Shown: in pieces, positions 21,401-28,397 of the stretch
Layout: every line of letters starts with the position of its first letter
Numbering within the stretch: position 1 is the first letter of the stretch
DNA from: Nocardia arthritidis NBRC 100137
GTDB taxonomy: Bacteria > Actinomycetota > Actinomycetes > Mycobacteriales > Mycobacteriaceae
Length of the DNA stretch: 64,000 nucleotides
Reading direction: 5' to 3'
Assembly: GCF_001612765.1 (NCBI RefSeq)
Contig: NZ_BDBB01000034.1
Coordinates: 38,615-102,614, forward strand
Notes under the pieces: generated by a model
Databases searched by the model: none
Told to the model about the DNA's origin: nothing
The model's input: the letters and a program-made list of their open reading frames with translations, nothing else
Position numbers and translations under genes: made by a program

Positions 21401-22198
21401 AACGCACTGGTGTTGTGGGAGGCGCAGTTCGGTGACTTCGTCAACGGCGCGCAGTCGATCATCGACGAGTTCATCTCCTCGGGCGAGGCCAAGTGGGGCC
21501 AGCTCTCCGATGTCGTGCTGTTGCTGCCGCACGGCCACGAGGGCCAGGGCCCGGACCACACCTCCGGCCGCATCGAGCGCTTCCTGCAGTTGTGCGCGGA
21601 AGGCTCGATGACCGTCGCGGTGCCGTCTACTCCGGCGAACTACTTCCACCTGCTGCGCCGCCACGCCCTGGACGGCATCCGCCGCCCGCTGATCGTCTTC
21701 ACCCCGAAGTCGATGCTGCGCAACAAGGCCGTGGTCTCGGACCTGAAGGACTTCACCGAGAGCAAGTTCCGCTCGGTCTTCGACGAACCCGCCTACGAGC
21801 AGGGCATCGGCGACCGCAGCAAGGTCAAGCGCGTCCTGCTCACCAGCGGCAAGCTCTACTACGAGCTGGCCGCCGAAAAGGCCAAGCAGAAGCGCGAAGA
21901 CGTGGCGATCGTGCGCATCGAGCAGCTCTACCCGCTGCCCGTCCGCCGCCTGAACGAAGCCCTGGAGGGCTACCCCAACGCCACCGATCTGGCATGGGTC
22001 CAGGAAGAACCGGCCAACCAGGGCGCCTGGCCCTTCTTCGGCCTCAACCTCCCCGAAACCCTCCCCGCCCGCTTCGCCAACACCAAGCTGCGCCGCATCT
22101 CCCGCCGGGCGATGTCGGCCCCCTCCTCGGGGTCGAGCAAGGTGCACGCGGTGGAACAGGCGGAGATCATCGCGGAGTCGTTCGAACCGACCGCGTAA
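18410..22198 (+). CDS. kgd: Multifunctional 2-oxoglutarate metabolism enzyme (2-oxoglutarate decarboxylase/dehydrogenase E1-E2)
   Basis: About 1262 residues. N-terminus FGQNQWLVDEMYQKF is the actinobacterial Kgd signature. An Ala/Pro/Lys-rich linker (about 50-125) follows. Next is an E2-type succinyltransferase domain with catalytic His at about 351 in YDHRIIQG. The ThDP-dependent E1 part follows (MPHRGRLNVLANI, HGDAAFAGQG, VVNNQIGFTT) with the transketolase-like C-terminal domain (LLLPHGHEGQGPDHTSGR). The enzyme decarboxylates 2-oxoglutarate in the TCA cycle and can feed the dehydrogenase complex or make 2-hydroxy-3-oxoadipate. In mycobacteria it is inhibited by the FHA protein GarA. The GTG at 18410 gives the family N-terminus (MSSSTSQFGQ); an ATG at 18392 is in frame. 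A strong terminator follows. Confidence 0.97.
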   Translation: MSSSTSQFGQNQWLVDEMYQKFKQDPSSVDESWHEFLADYTPEVSGDSGNSQSAPAPAQSAAPAPAPAAAKRNDAKPADTKPASPAAAKAPAPAAAKPAPAAAKPAAVNARTPQTTPAPSSNAAPTSGPKQADTAADESKVLRGAAAAVAKNMAASLSIPTATSVRAIPAKLMIDNRLVINNHLARTRGGKISFTHLLGYAIVQAVKAFPNMNRHYAEVDGKPNAVTPAHTNLGLAIDLPGKDGSRSLVVAAIKGCEAMTFGQFHTAYEDIVRRARDGKLTAEDFSGVTISLTNPGTIGTVHSVPRLMNGQGAIIGAGAMEYPAEFQGMSDERIADLGVGKLMTLTSTYDHRIIQGAESGDFLRTIHRLLIADEFYDEIFHGLGVPYEPIRWRKDIRERGVDKSARVLEMIAAYRNRGHLMADTDPLRLVKEKFRSHPDLDVTQHGLTLWDLDRTFNVAGFHGQDQMKLRDVLSVLRDAYVRHVGVEYTHILEPEQLQWIQERVEQKHAKPTVAQQKYILNRLNAAEAFETFLQTKYVGQKRFSLEGAEAVIPMMDAVIDQCAEHSLDEVIIGMPHRGRLNVLANIVGKPYSKIFTEFEGNMNPAATHGSGDVKYHLGAQGTYLQMFGDNEIEVSLTANPSHLEAVDPVLEGLVRAKQDLLDKGDGAEGFSVVPLMLHGDAAFAGQGVVAETLNLSGLRGYRVGGTIHIVVNNQIGFTTAPENSRSTEYSTDIAKFIGAPIFHVNGDDPEACDWVARLAVDFRQKFRKDVVIDMICYRRRGHNEGDDPSMTQPWMYDVIDTKRSVRKAYTESLIGRGDISLKEAEDALRDYQGQLERVFNEVRELEKYSPGPSESVEGDQPVPASVVTAVDKSILQRIGDAFLNVPDGFNVHPRVKPVLEKRREMAYEGKVDWAFAELLAFGTLIDEGRAVRLTGQDSRRGTFTQRHAVIIDRKTAEEYTPLHNIGSENPGWFAVHDSALSEFAAVGFEYGYSLGNPNALVLWEAQFGDFVNGAQSIIDEFISSGEAKWGQLSDVVLLLPHGHEGQGPDHTSGRIERFLQLCAEGSMTVAVPSTPANYFHLLRRHALDGIRRPLIVFTPKSMLRNKAVVSDLKDFTESKFRSVFDEPAYEQGIGDRSKVKRVLLTSGKLYYELAAEKAKQKREDVAIVRIEQLYPLPVRRLNEALEGYPNATDLAWVQEEPANQGAWPFFGLNLPETLPARFANTKLRRISRRAMSAPSSGSSKVHAVEQAEIIAESFEPTA

Positions 22199-22212
22199 TC
22201 CCTGACCCGAAG

Positions 22213-22257
22213 ACCGGGCCGGAACGCTCTGTGCCCAGAGTGATTCGGCCCGGTTTC
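22213..22257 (+). terminator. Rho-independent-like terminator after kgd
   Basis: ACCGGGCCG (22213-22221) pairs with CGGCCCGGT (22246-22254). An inner CTCTG/CAGAG pair closes the loop. A short TTT follows. It begins 15 bases past the kgd stop and separates the housekeeping block from the leftward accessory genes. Confidence 0.75.
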
Positions 22258-22371
22258 GCGTTTCCGGAGCCTGACCCCTACCACGTCGGCAAACCCTCCC
22301 GAAGTCAGCGTCTCAGCGCTTCCCGGGCTTCGACGGTTCCTGGCTTGCTGTTGTACGAATGTGACGGCGGA

Positions 22372-22743
22372 TCAAGGTCGGCTTCCGGGCGGAGCGTGGT
22401 CGCCCAAAGTCTGACGAAGAAATTCCATCGCGGCAGCTGCCTCGGGAGCCTCTCTGTACGGACGTGACGTGGCCTCTGCCTGCCGCTGCGCATCCGATTG
22501 TGCGCGCTGGATGGTCTCTAGTAGCACTCGCGCGAGCTGGGCTTCGCCGAGCCGGAGCGCCTGAGATGTGAGCCGCAGATCGGTTACCTTGCCGTGCGCG
22601 TCCACAGTGACGCCCAACTCACCGTTACGGGAACCGGAGTGGACCGCTATCTGCGCGAGGGCCTGCCGCAAGTCGCGATTCTTACGCCGCCATTCCGCTA
22701 CAGCACGACGCTGTTCTTCGTTCCATCGGGCCAAGTAATCCAC
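22372..22743 (-). CDS. YbaB/EbfC-like DNA-binding family protein of a type VII secretion locus
   Basis: 123 residues. A coiled, charged N-terminus is followed by a short beta-rich core (GELGVTVDAHGKVTDLRL) and a helical C-terminus, as in the YbaB/EbfC nucleoid-associated fold. In nocardiae and mycobacteria such proteins commonly sit beside WXG100 and toxin genes and are sometimes named EspL-like. It ends the leftward operon that carries the E3-like toxin, 42 bases after the second small immunity candidate. The start at 22743 is an ATG with AGGAGTCTTC upstream. The role in secretion is inferred from context. Confidence 0.65.
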   Translation of the reverse strand: MDYLARWNEEQRRAVAEWRRKNRDLRQALAQIAVHSGSRNGELGVTVDAHGKVTDLRLTSQALRLGEAQLARVLLETIQRAQSDAQRQAEATSRPYREAPEAAAAMEFLRQTLGDHAPPGSRP

Positions 22744-22785
22744 GAAGACTCCTGAAGGTCGGATTGCTCGAGTGCACTGACTGGG

Positions 22786-23016
22786 CTACTCGCGGTGAAA
22801 GCCGACCTGGTAGTCGCATGCGTCGTCTATCGTGAACGGTTCGCTAATATATTGAGCGAGTTCGCCTACCTGTCCGCGGGAAAGGTCGCAGCCATATATC
22901 TCGGTATCTTCATCGATATTCAGCAACTGCTTCAGGTCTTCGAGATCGATCGCGCGAAGCGGATACTCGCCAACCAGGAACCCGAACTGGATGTCATAGG
23001 CTTCTAGATAGTTCAA
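22786..23016 (-). CDS. Small acidic protein, second immunity-protein candidate of the E3-like toxin locus
   Basis: 76 residues, acidic. It is clearly homologous to the gene just upstream (23070-23309). Shared features are YLE-Y near the start, YPL at residues 18-20, LK--L, ELA-YI-E-F-ID and a terminal VGFH. I think it belongs to the DUF7683-like group of small immunity proteins, but this is from memory of the pattern, not a search. The DNA is less GC-rich than the flanking housekeeping genes. An ATG start with GGAGG about four bases upstream supports translation. Position after a toxin and its first immunity candidate suggests either a duplicate or an orphan immunity gene against another strain's toxin. 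Confidence 0.7.
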   Translation of the reverse strand: MNYLEAYDIQFGFLVGEYPLRAIDLEDLKQLLNIDEDTEIYGCDLSRGQVGELAQYISEPFTIDDACDYQVGFHRE

Positions 23017-23069
23017 TCGTCCTCCAAAGTTTTCGTGGCTGATTCTGTGACCCCAGCGGCCCCGGCTCC

Positions 23070-23309
23070 TCAGTCGGCGTGAAATCCCACGAAATACAAC
23101 CGGGATTCATCAATACGAAACGACTCTCCGATGAACCTCGCCAACTCGGCCATTTCCGCCGGCTGGACCGGATGCTCGGCCGCCTCGATCGGATACGCGC
23201 TGTCATCGAAATCAAGTATTTCCTTCAGCGTTGGAGCATCCATTCCTTTCAACGGATAATCTTGGATGAACTCCTGCGATTCTTTTTCATACTCCTCGAG
23301 GTACCACAT
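23070..23309 (-). CDS. Small acidic protein, cognate immunity candidate for the E3-like toxin
   Basis: 79 residues, acidic (many Asp/Glu), as expected of a protein that neutralises a basic RNase domain. Its ATG follows the toxin stop after only three bases. This arrangement is typical of toxin-immunity pairs, where the immunity protein must be made with the toxin. It ends in FRIDESRLYFVGFHAD, a pattern loosely like the end of colicin E3 immunity protein, but this may be chance. It is paralogous to the next gene downstream. No other function is visible. Confidence 0.72.
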   Translation of the reverse strand: MWYLEEYEKESQEFIQDYPLKGMDAPTLKEILDFDDSAYPIEAAEHPVQPAEMAELARFIGESFRIDESRLYFVGFHAD

Positions 23310-23312
23310 TCT

Positions 23313-24527
23313 CTACCGTCCTGGTTTGCGTGCGGGGTCAGGCGGTTTCGTCTGCGCCCCGGTGTCGGGATCGTACTCCCCTAGATGTTTACCATTCTTG
23401 CTGTACTTCTCAACTGCACCGTGCTGGTAGTCCCACTCGTACGTATTGCCATCGGGATCTTTCCATCGCTTCCGCCACCTCGGCGCCTGCGGCGGTATCT
23501 TCTTCGCGTTGGGAAATCCTGGCAACCCACCTTTTGGTGGTGGGACGTAGTTATGACTTTCTCCACCTGCATGCGTGCTGGCGTTGAACTGGGTCGGGTT
23601 GGCATCGAGAAGGGGCTGCAGTTCGGTAGCCACTCCGATGACTGCCGCACCCGCCGCGACGGTCACACCGGTGGCCAGGGCGGCGGCTGCGTCGAACGCG
23701 ATCAGTACGGTGACGATGGCAGCGCCAGCGGAGCTGCCTGCCGCGGCTGTCGTCCCTACTGCGCCTGTACCCGCTGTGAAGATGCCGACCAGCACCCCGG
23801 CAATGATTCCGACGCCGAGCGCGCCCGCGAGGATGGCAAGGATTTTCTGGTGCGCGTCCTCGATCCGCTGCGCCCAGTCGCCACATGCGCTGGCCAGACT
23901 CTCGTATTGCGTAGCGACCGTCTCGACGCTCGTGAACACTGCGTCCATCTGAGCAAGCGCCTGTGGCAATTCATCTGAGGCGATCTCCTCCAGGTTCAGC
24001 CACGCCTGCCCGGTTCCATCGCTGGCGTTGCGTAACCCTTTGGCCGCGTCTCTCCACGCTTTTCCGAGTCTCCTCAGCTTGTCGGGGTTTCCGTTCGGCC
24101 AGGTGTGCCCCTGCAGCCAGCTGCTGACCAGTTCCCACCCGAACGGTGGGTCGGTGTCACCGCCGAATGCGCCCTTGAATGTCGGTGCCGTCGTAGTTTC
24201 GAGGACTGCGGGCGATGGGTCCGGCGTCTCAGGAGGCGTCTTGTTGAGCTTTTCGGTATTGACATGGTTGACAGCGGTGAACGCGAGCAGGTCATGGAGC
24301 TTGCCGAATGCGTTGACGATATTTGTTCCGGCTGCCACGGCGTTGAATGCGGCCGGGTCGTAACTGCTGGCCCAGGTGCGGCCCGCGCTGTCGCTGCCCG
24401 CACAGCCCCAATCTTTGTCCAGTGCCCCAGCGAGCGTTCGCATGACACCGTCGGCGTCGTTACGGGCCGCTTCGTACAGTGACGCTGCGCTGTACAGGAC
24501 GCTTGGATCCATGGTGATGGGCGCCAT
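23313..24527 (-). CDS. CpnT-like type VII secreted polymorphic toxin with colicin E3-type rRNase C-terminal domain
   Basis: 404 residues. Residues 1-95 form a WXG100-like helical segment. Residues 125-235 resemble the CpnT N-terminal domain (SSWLQGHTWPNGNP, DWAQRIEDAHQKIL). Residues 232-300 are Gly/Ala-rich and hydrophobic. After a Pro-rich linker, residues 350-404 match the colicin E3/cloacin DF13 cytotoxic domain. The key residues line up: D366 and H369 in YEWDYQHG, E373 in AVEKY, and R400 in PDPAR, corresponding to E3 Asp510, His513, Glu517 and Arg545. E3 cleaves 16S rRNA in the decoding site. The ATG at 24527 overlaps the WXG100 stop (TGATG), so translation is coupled. A GTG at 24536 is an alternative. 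Confidence 0.88.
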   Translation of the reverse strand: MAPITMDPSVLYSAASLYEAARNDADGVMRTLAGALDKDWGCAGSDSAGRTWASSYDPAAFNAVAAGTNIVNAFGKLHDLLAFTAVNHVNTEKLNKTPPETPDPSPAVLETTTAPTFKGAFGGDTDPPFGWELVSSWLQGHTWPNGNPDKLRRLGKAWRDAAKGLRNASDGTGQAWLNLEEIASDELPQALAQMDAVFTSVETVATQYESLASACGDWAQRIEDAHQKILAILAGALGVGIIAGVLVGIFTAGTGAVGTTAAAGSSAGAAIVTVLIAFDAAAALATGVTVAAGAAVIGVATELQPLLDANPTQFNASTHAGGESHNYVPPPKGGLPGFPNAKKIPPQAPRWRKRWKDPDGNTYEWDYQHGAVEKYSKNGKHLGEYDPDTGAQTKPPDPARKPGR

Positions 24528-24814
24528 CAGGGCCACATTCCCCGGTTGTGAGCAACATTGGCCAGGTATCGGTCCCGGGCGGAGCGGGCGGCGTCTTCGA
24601 GTTCCGTGAGAGCCGTCTTCATGTCATTCATCTCGCGGTGCCAGGTGTCATGTTTCGATCGGTGCGCCTCCGCCGCCTTGCCTTCCCATTCGATGTGCAG
24701 CGCGGCGACTTCGCGCTCGACATCGGCGATACGTTGCTCGATCTGCTCGCCGATTCGTCGAGCCTTCTCGACTAGGGCCAGAATCCGGTCGGTGTCGGCA
24801 GTGTAAGCGGACAT
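24527..24814 (-). CDS. WXG100-family protein (ESX secretion partner) upstream of the E3-like toxin
   Basis: 95 residues, all helical and strongly charged, with a central WEG turn (HIEWEGKAAEAH) between two coiled-coil helices. These features are diagnostic of WXG100 proteins exported by type VII secretion. The stop overlaps the toxin start (TGATG). The start ATG at 24814 is preceded by an in-frame GTG at 24817. It probably pairs with the next WXG100 protein upstream or with the toxin's own N-terminal helical hairpin to give a secretion-competent complex. No ESX ATPase or channel gene lies in the window, so a secretion system elsewhere must be used. Confidence 0.8.
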   Translation of the reverse strand: MSAYTADTDRILALVEKARRIGEQIEQRIADVEREVAALHIEWEGKAAEAHRSKHDTWHREMNDMKTALTELEDAARSARDRYLANVAHNRGMWP

Positions 24815-24894
24815 CACTGATTGCCCAGATTGAACTGAACGTACGTAAGGTCGCCGGCGTTGCTGGTATCGGTCTTCACGTACCTGTCAGCGGC

Positions 24895-25122
24895 CTAATG
24901 TATCAACGCCGCATCCTCGCTGAGAGCGGCAGCAACCTTCCGTGCCGAATCCACCCACTCAGTCCACAGCGCGGCGTGCGAATCGGCCGCCTCGCCGGTC
25001 CAATCGGCGGACATCAGAGCGTCGGCCTCCTTGCGCAACGCCTCGACGTCGTCCCAGAACTCGTTCGCCCTCGCCGATATCCGGTCGGCTGCGGCATGCA
25101 TCTGTTCGGGATTGCTATGCAC
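24895..25122 (-). CDS. WXG100-family protein, first gene of the E3-like toxin operon
   Basis: 75 residues with two helices around a WTG turn (SADWTGEAADSH), the WXG100 signature; shorter than the usual 95-105 residues. It begins with a GTG at 25122. It is 80 bases upstream of the second WXG100 gene and opens the leftward operon that leads to toxin, two immunity candidates and the YbaB-like gene. It is divergent from the IS-disrupted gene that starts near 25197. Confidence 0.75.
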   Translation of the reverse strand: MHSNPEQMHAAADRISARANEFWDDVEALRKEADALMSADWTGEAADSHAALWTEWVDSARKVAAALSEDAALIH

Positions 25123-25243
25123 CTTGCGACGCTACCACGGAGTCGAGGGAGAACAGCGAAGGGAATTTCGAAGCAGGAGTGAGCCTTCCGCAGTCGATGG
25201 AGAGATACCAGTGGATCTCGCCATCAGACTCCTCGCGCTCTGG

Positions 25244-26565
25244 TGGCCTGTCCCCGGTGAATGAGACCACCTGATCCGGCCCCCAGAGGGGAGACCACCC
25301 TTGAGAGAGTTGAGGCAGACTGACCGCCAGGAGGTCATGATGCCGAAATCATATCCGCAGTCCGTGCGCCGGCAGGTGTGTGCGCGACTGCGTGCCGGGG
25401 AACGAGTCGCCGAGATCGCCACTGAGACAGTGGATTTCCGCCGCGACTCTGTTCAAGTGGAAAGCACAGGCGTTGGTTGATGCGGGAGTCCGTGAGGGCG
25501 TGCCGAGCGTTGAGGCCGACGAGTTGGCCTCAACGCATCGCCGGATTGCCCAGTTGGAGGCCGAGCTGAAACTCACCCGGGATGCGTGTGAATTGTTCGA
25601 CGAGCAGGTGGTGATCTCCCCAAAAGGAAATATGCGATCGTCGAAAGACTGATCGCGCGTGGGCATTCGGGCCGAGCAGCCTGCCGTATCACCGAATTAA
25701 ACCGGGCCACCTTTCATCGCTTGCGCAAGCCAGCGGTATCGATTCGGTTCCTGCGGCGAACGATCGTGGCCGACGAGATCGGCAAGATTCACCTGCGTTC
25801 TCGCGGAACATACGGGCGGCGGCGAATTCAGGCCGCATTGCTAAGCGAGTGCGACATGGTGGTTAATCATAAGCTGATCCACTCGATCATGGGTGAGTTG
25901 CAGCTCTCGGGTCTGCCGCTCCAGAAGGGACGGAAACCGAACCTGCTGGGTGTTCATACGCCATCAGACCTGGTGAACCGCGTGTTCGTCGCGAACCAGC
26001 CGAACGAACTCTGGTGCACGGACATCACCGAGCACCCCACTCGTGATGGGAAAGTCTATTGCTGCGCGATTCTCGATTGCTTCAGCAAGAAGGTTGTCGG
26101 GAGGTCGTTTTCGATAGTCCCGGACACGGCGTTGGTCAACAACGCGGTGAATATGGCTGTCCGGGAACGGAAAAGATCCCACGGCGCTATACTACATGTC
26201 GACCACGGCACTCAGTTCACATCCTGGTCGTTCGGAGAAAATCTCCGCCGACACAGTCTGATTCCCTCGTTCGGAACCGTGTGCGACTGCTTCGACAACG
26301 CCGCCATCGAAGCGTTCTGGGGACGAATGCAAACCGAGTTACTGAACACCAGGAAGTGGCCTACAAACCTGGAGCTGACCATAGCCATGGCCGACTGGAT
26401 CGATAATTTTACAACGCCGAACGCCTCCACAGCTATCTCGGCCACGTCAGCCCCGACGAGTATGAGATGCTGTGGCACGCCACCCAACCAGAGTCTCAAC
26501 TCTCGTAAGAGCGGCTCGCTCTCCGGGGGCCGGATCAGGTGGTCGCATTCACTGGGGACGGCTCA
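25244..26565 (+). mobile_element. IS3-family insertion sequence, defective
   Basis: About 1322 bp bounded by imperfect inverted repeats of about 40 bp. The left end begins TGGCCTGTCCCCGGTGAATG; the right end, read inward, begins TGAGCCGTCCCCAGTGAATG. Both continue into GACCACCTGATCCGGCCCCC. It carries the two-gene orfA/orfB arrangement of IS3 elements, but both genes have a single-base frameshift. I see no clear 3-4 bp target duplication at the ends. It is inserted near codon 16 of the disrupted gene that starts at 25197. Confidence 0.85.
25340..26508 (+). pseudogene. IS3-family transposase orfA/orfB, frameshifted
   Basis: orfA starts at the ATG 25340 (AGGAGG at 25328-25334) and encodes the HTH protein MPKSYPQSVRRQV. 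An extra base near 25431 breaks the frame before ISAATLFKWKAQAL, after which the protein continues in another frame. An A-rich CCCCAAAAGG near 25620 marks the usual -1 programmed shift into orfB. OrfB is the rve/DDE integrase: Asp in CTDITEHP, Asp in HVDHGTQF, and Glu in AIEAFWGRMQTE. One base is missing near 26410 (GATAATTTTACAAC), so the final NAERLHSYLGH segment and the TAA at 26506 are out of frame. The element cannot make a full transposase by itself. Confidence 0.85.
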
Positions 26566-26684
26566 CTTGCCCGAGCATGCCAGGAGAGTGATAGCCACCG
26601 AAGGACTTGAGATCATTCGTCAACTGCCAGTTCGCGACTTTCTCCTGGTCGCGAACCTTCTCGATGAAGCCGAGGTAGACACCT

Positions 26685-26693
26685 TCCACGGCC
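26685..26693 (+). repeat. Left copy of the 9-bp target-site duplication (TCCACGGCC)
   Basis: Identical to 29654-29662 on the other side of the IS256-family element. Removing the element and one copy restores an open reading frame through the site. Confidence 0.85.
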
Positions 26694-26805
26694 GAGAAAT
26701 GATCAGGACCTGTGGATGACGGGAAGGACGCACCTTCCCGAATGATCTATCAGTCCGAAGTCTTGATCATGCCGGCGCGCCAACGCCGGTCGGGAAGGTA
26801 CGTCC

Positions 26806-28117
26806 GTGCTTACGGTAGTTCAGAACATCTCCTCCGGCGACGAGCAGGCCGGGTCGGCTCGGTCACTGCTTGATGAGATCGTCCGCGACGGCGCCCGCCA
26901 GATGCTCGCCGCCGCGTTGCGGGCTGAGGTTGCTGCCTATGTGGCCCGGTTCGCCGACCAGCTCGACGAGAACGGTCACCGTCTGGTGGTCCGCAACGGC
27001 TACCACGCCGAGCGGGAAGTCCTCACCGCGGCGGGCGCGGTGCGGGTCACAGCGCCCCGGGTGAACGACAAGCGGGTGAATCCGGAAACCGATGCCCGGC
27101 AGCGGTTTTTCTCCGCGATCCTGCCCGCCTCGGCGCGGAAATCGCCGCAGGTCACCGAAGTGCTGCCGCTGCTGTATCTGCACGGGCTGTCCACCGGCGA
27201 TTTCGGTCCGGCCCTGGAGCAATTCCTGGGTTCCGGTGCCGGGTTGTCGGCGGCGTCGATCACCCGGCTCACCGCGTCGTGGCAGGACGAGGCGAAAGCC
27301 TTCGCTGCCCGCGACCTGTCGGGCACCGACTACGTCTACCTGTGGGTCGATGGCATCCACACCAAAAGCGCCTGGAGCAGGAGAAGTTGTGCCTGCTGGT
27401 GATGATCGGCGTCCGGACCGACGGCCGCAAGGAACTGGTCGCGATCAGCGACGGCTACCGCGAGTCCACCGAATCGTGGGCCGATCTGCTGCGCGGCTGC
27501 CGCCGCCGCGGCCTGACCGCCCCGGTGCTGGCTGTCGGTGACGGCGCACTCGGATTCTGGCGGGCGTTGCGGGAGGTGTTCCCCGAAACACGGGAGCAAC
27601 GCTGCTGGTTTCACAGATCGGCGAATGTTCCTTCCGCACTACCGAAATCGGCGCATCCCGGCGCGGTCGCGGCGATGAAGGAATCTACAACGCCGAGGAC
27701 ATCGACCGCGCGCAGCTGGCGGTGAAGGCGCTCGAAATCGATTACGGCGCAAAGTATCCCAAAGCGGTCAAGAAGATCACCGACGATCTCGACGTGCTGC
27801 TCGAATTCTACAGGTATCCGGCCCAGCATTGGATCCACCTGCGCACCACCAACCCGATCGAGTCGACCTTCGCCTCGGTGCGGTTACGGACGAAAGTCAC
27901 CAAGGGGCCGGGTTCCCGCGCCGCGGGAATCGCCATGGCCTACAAGTTGATCGAGTCCGCCCAAACTCGCTGGCGCAAGGTCAACGCCCCCGAGTTGGTC
28001 GTGCTCGTCCGAAACGGCGCCCTGTTCCACAAGGGAAAGCTGCTCGAACGACCCCGCGAGATCATTCCACCGCCCTCCACCGACCCCGCCGACACCACCA
28101 GAACGGAGGTCGCCTGA
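26806..28117 (+). pseudogene. IS256-family (mutator-type) transposase with two frameshifts
   Basis: Reads as a typical IS256 DDE transposase in three frames. Frame 1 runs from the GTG at 26806 to about 27366 and includes the first Asp (YLWVDGIH). A single-base deletion then shifts the frame to the part with the second Asp (LAVGDGALGFW) and CWFH motif. Another single-base deletion near 27683 (before YNAEDIDRAQL) leads into the last part, with the catalytic Glu in NPIESTFASVRLRTK, ending at the TGA 28115-28117. With both shifts repaired it would be a full-length, about 437-residue enzyme. The element is therefore immobile unless helped in trans. Confidence 0.88.
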
Positions 28118-28120
28118 AAC

Positions 28121-28387
28121 TCACTCACGCGCAGGCATGAATTCGCCGTCCACGCGTTCAAACGCAGACCCCGGAGGATGGTTGAACAATGGCTCCAATG
28201 CCGCTTCAGCGCCGATAAGCTCACGCAACGGGGTAAGCACCGTGTTATCCGCCTCGTCGAGGTACTCCTGCGCCCCGTCCCCGGCGAAGACTCGCCAGCC
28301 GCTGTCCCGCTCTCGATCCGCATCCTCCCGGTACAGCCGTCCGACAGGCGCACCATCGCGCACCACCCGCGCGGTCACGATCGCCAA
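28121..28387 (-). CDS. DUF2185 (Imm33-like) immunity-type protein inside the IS256-family element
   Basis: About 88 residues. The core DSGWRVFAGDGAQEYLDEADN, followed by PLRELI and GSAFERVDGEF, matches the DUF2185/Imm33 family, which occurs as immunity proteins in polymorphic-toxin loci. The start is uncertain: TTG at 28387 and GTG at 28378 are in frame, and the frame stays open upstream into the end of the DUF4241 gene. It might therefore be the frameshifted C-terminal half of a fused protein. Its stop lies three bases from the transposase stop, in opposite orientation. Confidence 0.68.
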   Translation of the reverse strand: MAIVTARVVRDGAPVGRLYREDADRERDSGWRVFAGDGAQEYLDEADNTVLTPLRELIGAEAALEPLFNHPPGSAFERVDGEFMPARE

Positions 28388-28397
28388 CGTCGCGAGA

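Noticed and set aside
18449..22147. A 1232-codon open frame on the minus strand
   Set aside because: It is the shadow of kgd; high-GC codon use leaves the opposite frame open. Its translation is low-complexity and has no domain, whereas the plus strand is unmistakably Kgd.
26566..26719. C-terminal extension of the IS3 transposase read through to 26719
   Set aside because: It arises from the frameshift near 26410; the natural stop is the TAA at 26506-26508 and the later codons belong to the interrupted target gene and the IS256 end.
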